Shown one piece after another: positions 58,665 through 64,000 of a stretch of 64,000 bases of DNA. Each line of letters begins with the position of its first letter. Position 1 is the first letter of the stretch. Both the position numbers and the translations under genes were made by a program. Origin of the DNA: G958296245 sp963664035 (GTDB lineage Bacteria > Chloroflexota > Dehalococcoidia > Lucifugimonadales > G958296245); assembly GCA_963664035.2 (NCBI GenBank), contig OY760867.2:1798001-1862000 (forward strand), in the 5' to 3' direction. The notes below the pieces were generated by a model that saw only the letters and a list, made by a program, of their open reading frames with translations, did not search any database and was not told the DNA's origin.

Positions 58665-58984
58665 TGTCCGAGGAGTACCGAAAGTTCGACGCAGCGGACT
58701 ACATAACGACCGAGGAGGATGTCCGAGAGCTTCTCAGAGCAGCTACGGATGAGGACCCTGGGGACGGAGCCGTGATTCGCGCCGCTCTCAAGCACGTCGC
58801 TCGGACGCGGAACATGAGCGCCCTCGCCCGCGACACCGGGCTAAACCGGGGCAACCTCTACGCGGCTCTGTCGGAAGACGGAAATCCCACCCTGGCAACG
58901 CTGCTGAAGGTCACCCGCGCATTGGGGCTGAGGCTGCGCCTTGAGCCCGTCGAGAGCCCCCGCACAGGGCGCGCAACAGGCTGA
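58664..58984 (+). CDS. higA: HigA-type helix-turn-helix antitoxin
   Basis: A 106-residue antitoxin. The N-terminus (YRKFDAADYITTEEDVRELL) is the toxin-neutralising part. A Cro/C1-type helix-turn-helix follows (VARTRNMSALARDTGLNRGN, LYAALSEDGNPTLATLLKVT). It starts at 58664 with GGAGGGG a few nucleotides upstream inside the toxin gene. It likely represses its own operon through the upstream palindrome. Confidence 0.9.
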   Translation: MSEEYRKFDAADYITTEEDVRELLRAATDEDPGDGAVIRAALKHVARTRNMSALARDTGLNRGNLYAALSEDGNPTLATLLKVTRALGLRLRLEPVESPRTGRATG

Positions 58985-59030
58985 GCGACGGGTTCGCCCT
59001 CGATGGCGGGGTTCGCGATTCGGTACGTCG

Positions 59031-59106
59031 TGGTGGAGCTGGGGGGACTCGAACCCCCGACTTCCTCCGTGCAAGGGAGGCGCTCTCCCAGCTGAGCTAC
59101 AGCCCC
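59031..59106 (-). tRNA. tRNA-Ala (UGC)
   Basis: The acceptor arm includes the G3-U70 pair that identifies alanine tRNAs. The anticodon stem CTCCC/GGAGG encloses TTGCACG, giving anticodon TGC. CCA is encoded. It follows the 16S rRNA on the same strand, outside the 16S processing stem. Confidence 0.97.
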
Positions 59107-60921
<1,815 letters not shown>

Positions 60922-60923
60922 AA

Positions 60924-60953
60924 CTGGTTCCTTCTACTATCCAGTTGTTAAGG
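60924..60953 (-). other. 5' arm of the pre-16S processing stem
   Basis: Pairs with 59189-59218 across the whole 16S gene. It lies only 3 nt before the predicted mature 5' end. Confidence 0.85.
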
Positions 60954-61033
60954 TGCCCAGGGCCCTCCGATCCATGCTCTCGGCAGCCTGCCGAGACGGG
61001 AAGGCCCGTCGCGGGTCCAGCCCGCGTCAAGGG

Positions 61034-61062
61034 AGTATACATCATCCGGCTCCGAGGGTCAA
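61034..61062 (-). promoter_or_regulatory. rRNA promoter
   Basis: On the minus strand TTGACC (61057-61062) and TATACT (61034-61039) are 17 bp apart, with five of six consensus bases in each box. The start site is near 61027, leaving a 105-nt leader before mature 16S. Confidence 0.8.
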
Positions 61063-61110
61063 TCGCGCCCGGAGCCGAATCTCAGGGCAATCCGGCGGGC
61101 GGCCTAGGGC

Positions 61111-62133
61111 TCACGCCCCCAGCAGGTCCAGGTTCTCCAGGGACGGCGAGACCTCCCCGGACGCCACGCGCCCGGTCAGGGAGACGATCGCGTCGTTCAC
61201 CGGCGTGGGCACGCCGACGCTCCTGCCCCGCGCGGCCACGTAGCCGTTCAGGTGGTCCACCTCCGTCTTGCGTCCCTTGATGATGTCCTGCGCCAGGGAC
61301 GGGCGCCCCTCCCGCAGCGTCGCGGCGTACTCGGTCATCTTCCCCTCGATCTCCTCCCGCGCCTCGCCGTCCGTGAGCGCCTCGGCGTACAGGTGCGCGG
61401 GTATGCCCTGGATCGGCTCGACGTCGACGCCCAGCGCCTCCGCCACCGCCACGAGCTCGGCGGCGACGCGGATGGACACCTCGCGCGTCTCGGCGTGGCG
61501 CCGCAGGTCCGCCGACTTCAGGCCCGTGATCCCGGCCAGCGCGTTGCTCATGGAGTTGGTCGCCAGCTTGGCCCACCGCTCTCCCCAGAGGTTCGTCGTC
61601 GTCTTCGTAGGCCCGGCCGCGGACATCGCCTCGGCAATCCGCTGCAGCCGCTCGGTGACCCGCCCGCTCGGCTCGCCCAGGATGAACGAGTGCCTCTTCA
61701 AGTCGCTGGTGCGCGTCACCAGGCCCGGCTCGTACATCCCGCCGCCCAGCGTCACCACGCAACCCACGACGCGCGTCCATCCGACGGCCTCCGCGATCGT
61801 CTCCTCGTTGATGCTGTTCTGCGCCGATACGATGAAGCCGCCGGGCGCAAGGTACGGCTCCGCGAAAGTGGCGGCCCACTTCGTGTCGTAGGACTTGACC
61901 GACAGCACGATGGCGTCGAAGGACGACCCGGACGCGGAGACCTCGCCCAGGTGGAGGGCGGGGGGCCTTGCGGTGAACTCCTCCTCCACGGCGCTGACGC
62001 CGATCCCCTCGGCCCTGATGCGCTCGACGTTTGCCGGCCACGTGTCGATCAGCGTGACGTCGCGCCCCGCCCGCGACATGTAGGCGCCGATCACGCCGCC
62101 TATGGCCCCGACTCCCAGTACTGCGATCTTCAT
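61111..62133 (-). CDS. Ketopantoate reductase-family protein
   Basis: A 340-residue NADPH-dependent reductase of the PanE/ApbA family. MKIAVLGVGAIGGVIGAYMS is the Rossmann motif, and DAIVLSVKSYDTKWAATFAE and VSAQNSINEE follow. ERWAKLATNSMSNALAGITG holds the catalytic Lys and Asn. The family makes pantoate for coenzyme A, but many paralogues act on other 2-keto acids. The start overlaps the MFS stop (ATGA), so it is coupled to a transporter, which points to uptake and reduction of an organic acid rather than core pantothenate synthesis. Confidence 0.82.
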   Translation of the reverse strand: MKIAVLGVGAIGGVIGAYMSRAGRDVTLIDTWPANVERIRAEGIGVSAVEEEFTARPPALHLGEVSASGSSFDAIVLSVKSYDTKWAATFAEPYLAPGGFIVSAQNSINEETIAEAVGWTRVVGCVVTLGGGMYEPGLVTRTSDLKRHSFILGEPSGRVTERLQRIAEAMSAAGPTKTTTNLWGERWAKLATNSMSNALAGITGLKSADLRRHAETREVSIRVAAELVAVAEALGVDVEPIQGIPAHLYAEALTDGEAREEIEGKMTEYAATLREGRPSLAQDIIKGRKTEVDHLNGYVAARGRSVGVPTPVNDAIVSLTGRVASGEVSPSLENLDLLGA

Positions 62134-63428
62134 CCGGCTCTCTCCTGGCCTGCGTCATCGCGGGGCGCGTCGCCGTGCCCCGCAGCCTCGGATTCTATCA
62201 GGGAATGCGGCGGCCTCGCAGCGGGTCTCGCCTGGGTGAGAGCGCCGATCGCGATCGCGAACATGGCCGCCACGGTGAGGAAGCCGGGGGCGTAGCTCTG
62301 CCACAGGTCGAATGACGCTCCGGCGATGAGCGGCCCCGCCACCAGCGACGTGACCGACGGCATGTTGATCAGCCCGGAGATGCTCCCGAAGAACTTCACG
62401 CCGAACGCCTCCTGGGCGATCAGGGTTGCAAGCACCCCGAACGCGCCCATCGACAGCCCATACAATGGAACGAACAGCCATACCAGGGGGGGCGTCGGAT
62501 AGGCGACCATCAGCAGTATGAAGACCACCTGGCCGGCCAGCGACAGCATCATCGCCCGGCGCGCCGTTATGACGTCCGCCAGCGACCCGAAGACCATCTT
62601 GCCCGTCATGCCCCCCAGCGCCAACGCCGTCATCGCCCGCGCCGCGAGCTCCGCGGACATGCCCTCGTTGGCGAGGTGGGCGCTTACCCAGGGCAGCACG
62701 CCGCTGTAGGTGAACATTGCCAGCGTGGTGGCGACCGTTATCGCGTAGAAGGCAGGCGTGCGCAGCGCCTCTCCGACCGTCCAGCCGGTGAGCGCGCCGC
62801 CCGAGGGTCCCGCGCCGGCCGCCTCGGCCCTGGCGCCGCCCCGGCCTCCTTCGTGTACCAGCGGCAGCCCGAGCAGCGCGATCGAGCCCGCGATGGCCGC
62901 GTAGACGACGTACGCCGCCTCCCACGAGGCGTTCACGATGGCCAGCCACGTGATTATCGGGAGCGCGGCCCCGCCGAAGTTGTTGCCCATTATCGTCAAG
63001 CCCATCGCCCTGCCGCGGCTGCGCGGGAACCATATGGCCACCAGCCTGCCGATGGGCAGCGGGCTGACACCGGGCGAAAAGACGAACTGGAGGAAGCTCA
63101 GCGCGTACCAGTGCCAGAGCTGGGCCATCAGCGGACGGAGCAGGAAGCTGGCCCCCATCACCAGCAGCGACACTGTGAAGACCGGTCTCGCCCCGTGCCT
63201 GTCCATGAAGCGCCCCAGCAGGGGCGCGGTCAGCGACCCTACGGCCGCGAAGGAGAGGGACGCGCTCACGGCCGAGCGCGACCAGCCGAAGGCGTCTTCC
63301 AGCGGCTCGACGAAGAGGCCGAAGGCATAGGTGCCCCCGCCCACGTTCAGCGCCGCGCCCAGGAAGAGGATGGCCGCGATGGCCCAGCCGTAATGGGGGC
63401 GGGGGAGGAGATGCAGCCGGGAGCGCAT
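62130..63428 (-). CDS. MFS transporter (monocarboxylate/oxalate-formate type)
   Basis: A 432-residue protein with 12 predicted membrane helices. HYGWAIAAILFLGAALNVGG and AFGLFVEPLEDAFGWSRSAV are typical of the monocarboxylate and oxalate/formate antiporter branch. LGRFMDRHGARPVF is the first MFS signature loop, and IAQEAFGVKFFGSISGL is shared with that branch. A central loop (GGRGGARAEAAGAGPSGGAL) separates the halves. The start MRSRLHLLPRPHYGW at 63428 is preferred to an upstream reading. It is coupled to the reductase downstream. Confidence 0.85.
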   Translation of the reverse strand: MRSRLHLLPRPHYGWAIAAILFLGAALNVGGGTYAFGLFVEPLEDAFGWSRSAVSASLSFAAVGSLTAPLLGRFMDRHGARPVFTVSLLVMGASFLLRPLMAQLWHWYALSFLQFVFSPGVSPLPIGRLVAIWFPRSRGRAMGLTIMGNNFGGAALPIITWLAIVNASWEAAYVVYAAIAGSIALLGLPLVHEGGRGGARAEAAGAGPSGGALTGWTVGEALRTPAFYAITVATTLAMFTYSGVLPWVSAHLANEGMSAELAARAMTALALGGMTGKMVFGSLADVITARRAMMLSLAGQVVFILLMVAYPTPPLVWLFVPLYGLSMGAFGVLATLIAQEAFGVKFFGSISGLINMPSVTSLVAGPLIAGASFDLWQSYAPGFLTVAAMFAIAIGALTQARPAARPPHSLIESEAAGHGDAPRDDAGQERAG

Positions 63429-63467
63429 GGCGGCTATGGTACACCGATGCGGCCCTCGCCGGGATGC

Positions 63468-63473
63468 TATCAT
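63468..63473 (+). promoter_or_regulatory. Extended -10 candidate for alaS
   Basis: TGC-TATCAT lies about 32 nt before the alaS ATG. No -35 was found at the usual distance. Confidence 0.35.
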
Positions 63474-63504
63474 TGGGGGCATCATTCCCATTGCGAGCGG
63501 TCAT

Positions 63505-64000
63505 ATGAACAGCGACGAAATCAGAGAGTCCTTCCTCGGCTACTTCGAGTCCAAGGGCCACCTCCGCGTGGCCAGCTCCTCCCTAATCCCGGTGGGCGAC
63601 CCCACGCTCCTGCTCACGACGGCGGGCATGGTCCAGTTCAAGCCCTACTTCGCGGGCGAGTCGGAGCCGCCCAACAGGCGGCTGAGCAGCTCGCAGAAGT
63701 CGTTCAGGGCCGTTGACATCGACGAGGTGGGCGACGCCACCCACCTGACGCTCTTCGAGATGCTGGGCAACTTCAGCATCGGCGACTACTTCAAGCAGGG
63801 CGCCGTTCACTTCGCACTGGAGTGCCTCACCGAGGTGATGGACCTGCCCCGGGAGCGCTTCGCCGCCACGGTACACCACTCGGACGACGAGACCTTCGAG
63901 CTGTGGCAACAGGCGGGCATCCCCCCCGAGCGCATCTTCCGCTTCGGGGACGAGGACAACTGGTGGGGCCCCGCCGGGCTGGAGGGGCCTACCGGCCCGT
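63505..64000 (+). CDS. alaS: Alanine-tRNA ligase, N-terminal part (runs off the window end)
   Basis: The first 165 codons of the alanyl-tRNA synthetase catalytic domain, from the ATG at 63505. EIRESFLGYFESKGHLRVAS, SSLIPVGDPTLLLTTAGMVQ, FKPYF and HLTLFEMLGNFSIGDYFKQG are class II AlaRS motifs. The enzyme charges tRNA-Ala in the cytoplasm. The frame is open to the window end. It is divergent from the MFS gene. Confidence 0.97.
   Translation, partial: MNSDEIRESFLGYFESKGHLRVASSSLIPVGDPTLLLTTAGMVQFKPYFAGESEPPNRRLSSSQKSFRAVDIDEVGDATHLTLFEMLGNFSIGDYFKQGAVHFALECLTEVMDLPRERFAATVHHSDDETFELWQQAGIPPERIFRFGDEDNWWGPAGLEGPTGP

Noticed and set aside
58985..59030. Possible terminator after tRNA-Ala
   Set aside because: No hairpin with a T-run was found between tRNA-Ala and the convergent antitoxin gene.

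Overview
The window is a 64 kb, GC-rich bacterial chromosome segment. Four things suggest a Dehalococcoidia-like or SAR202-like member of the Chloroflexota. (1) A 16S rRNA gene is followed only by tRNA-Ala, with no 23S or 5S. (2) There is an eleven-subunit Nuo operon with no nuoE, nuoF or nuoG. (3) Gfo/Idh/MocA dehydrogenases, amidohydrolases and unusual glycoside hydrolases are numerous. (4) Several long secreted proteins are built on Thr-Pro linkers. The placement is inferred from gene content and general 16S features, because no database search could be run.

Layout. 1-10.8 kb (minus strand) is a housekeeping run: S1-domain protein, ClpC, a coiled-coil membrane protein, RadA, LarC, formate-THF ligase and two tandem MoeA-type genes. 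11.0-15.9 kb (minus) is a two-gene operon of very large secreted Thr-Pro proteins, one ending in a predicted metzincin protease. 16.2-28.3 kb (plus) is nuoABCDHIJK, a small DUF2007-like gene, nuoLMN, then NAD kinase and a NUDIX ADP-ribose pyrophosphatase. 28.3-32.6 kb (minus) holds a lipocalin-like protein, an orphan ParB-like protein, an AcoX-like kinase, an LppX/LprG-like lipoprotein and a HEAT-repeat protein. 33.2-35.6 kb (plus) has a macro-domain protein, an endonuclease III homologue and argC. A NYN-domain protein, tRNA-Glu, a methyltransferase and thiG-thiE-thiS follow. 39.9-45.5 kb (plus) has a NUDIX protein, a beta-propeller glycosidase-like protein, a GYD protein, a GH42-like protein and mutM.

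45.5-49.1 kb is an apparent island. It is bounded by a duplicated 3' end of mutM and carries a Thr-Pro-rich trypsin-like lipoprotein with small companions. 49.1-57.7 kb has ubiE (apparently frameshifted at its 5' end), a flavin reductase, two paralogous Gfo/Idh/MocA genes split by a VapBC pair, an amidohydrolase-2, a third Gfo/Idh/MocA gene and a deaminase-type amidohydrolase. 57.7-61.1 kb holds tRNA-Thr, a PaREP1/HEPN-like gene, a HigBA-type pair, tRNA-Ala and the 16S rRNA with its promoter and RNA-processing stem. The window closes with a ketopantoate-reductase-family gene, an MFS transporter and the start of alaS.

The genes point to a respiratory heterotroph. The Nuo complex probably takes electrons from ferredoxin or another non-NADH donor. 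The dehydrogenase, amidohydrolase and glycosidase clusters look like catabolism of modified sugars and other organic compounds. The most unusual material is in the repeats (a roughly 115 bp element with terminal inverted repeats in three copies, and a second hairpin-rich family), the mutM-bounded island, and the Thr-Pro-linked surface proteases.
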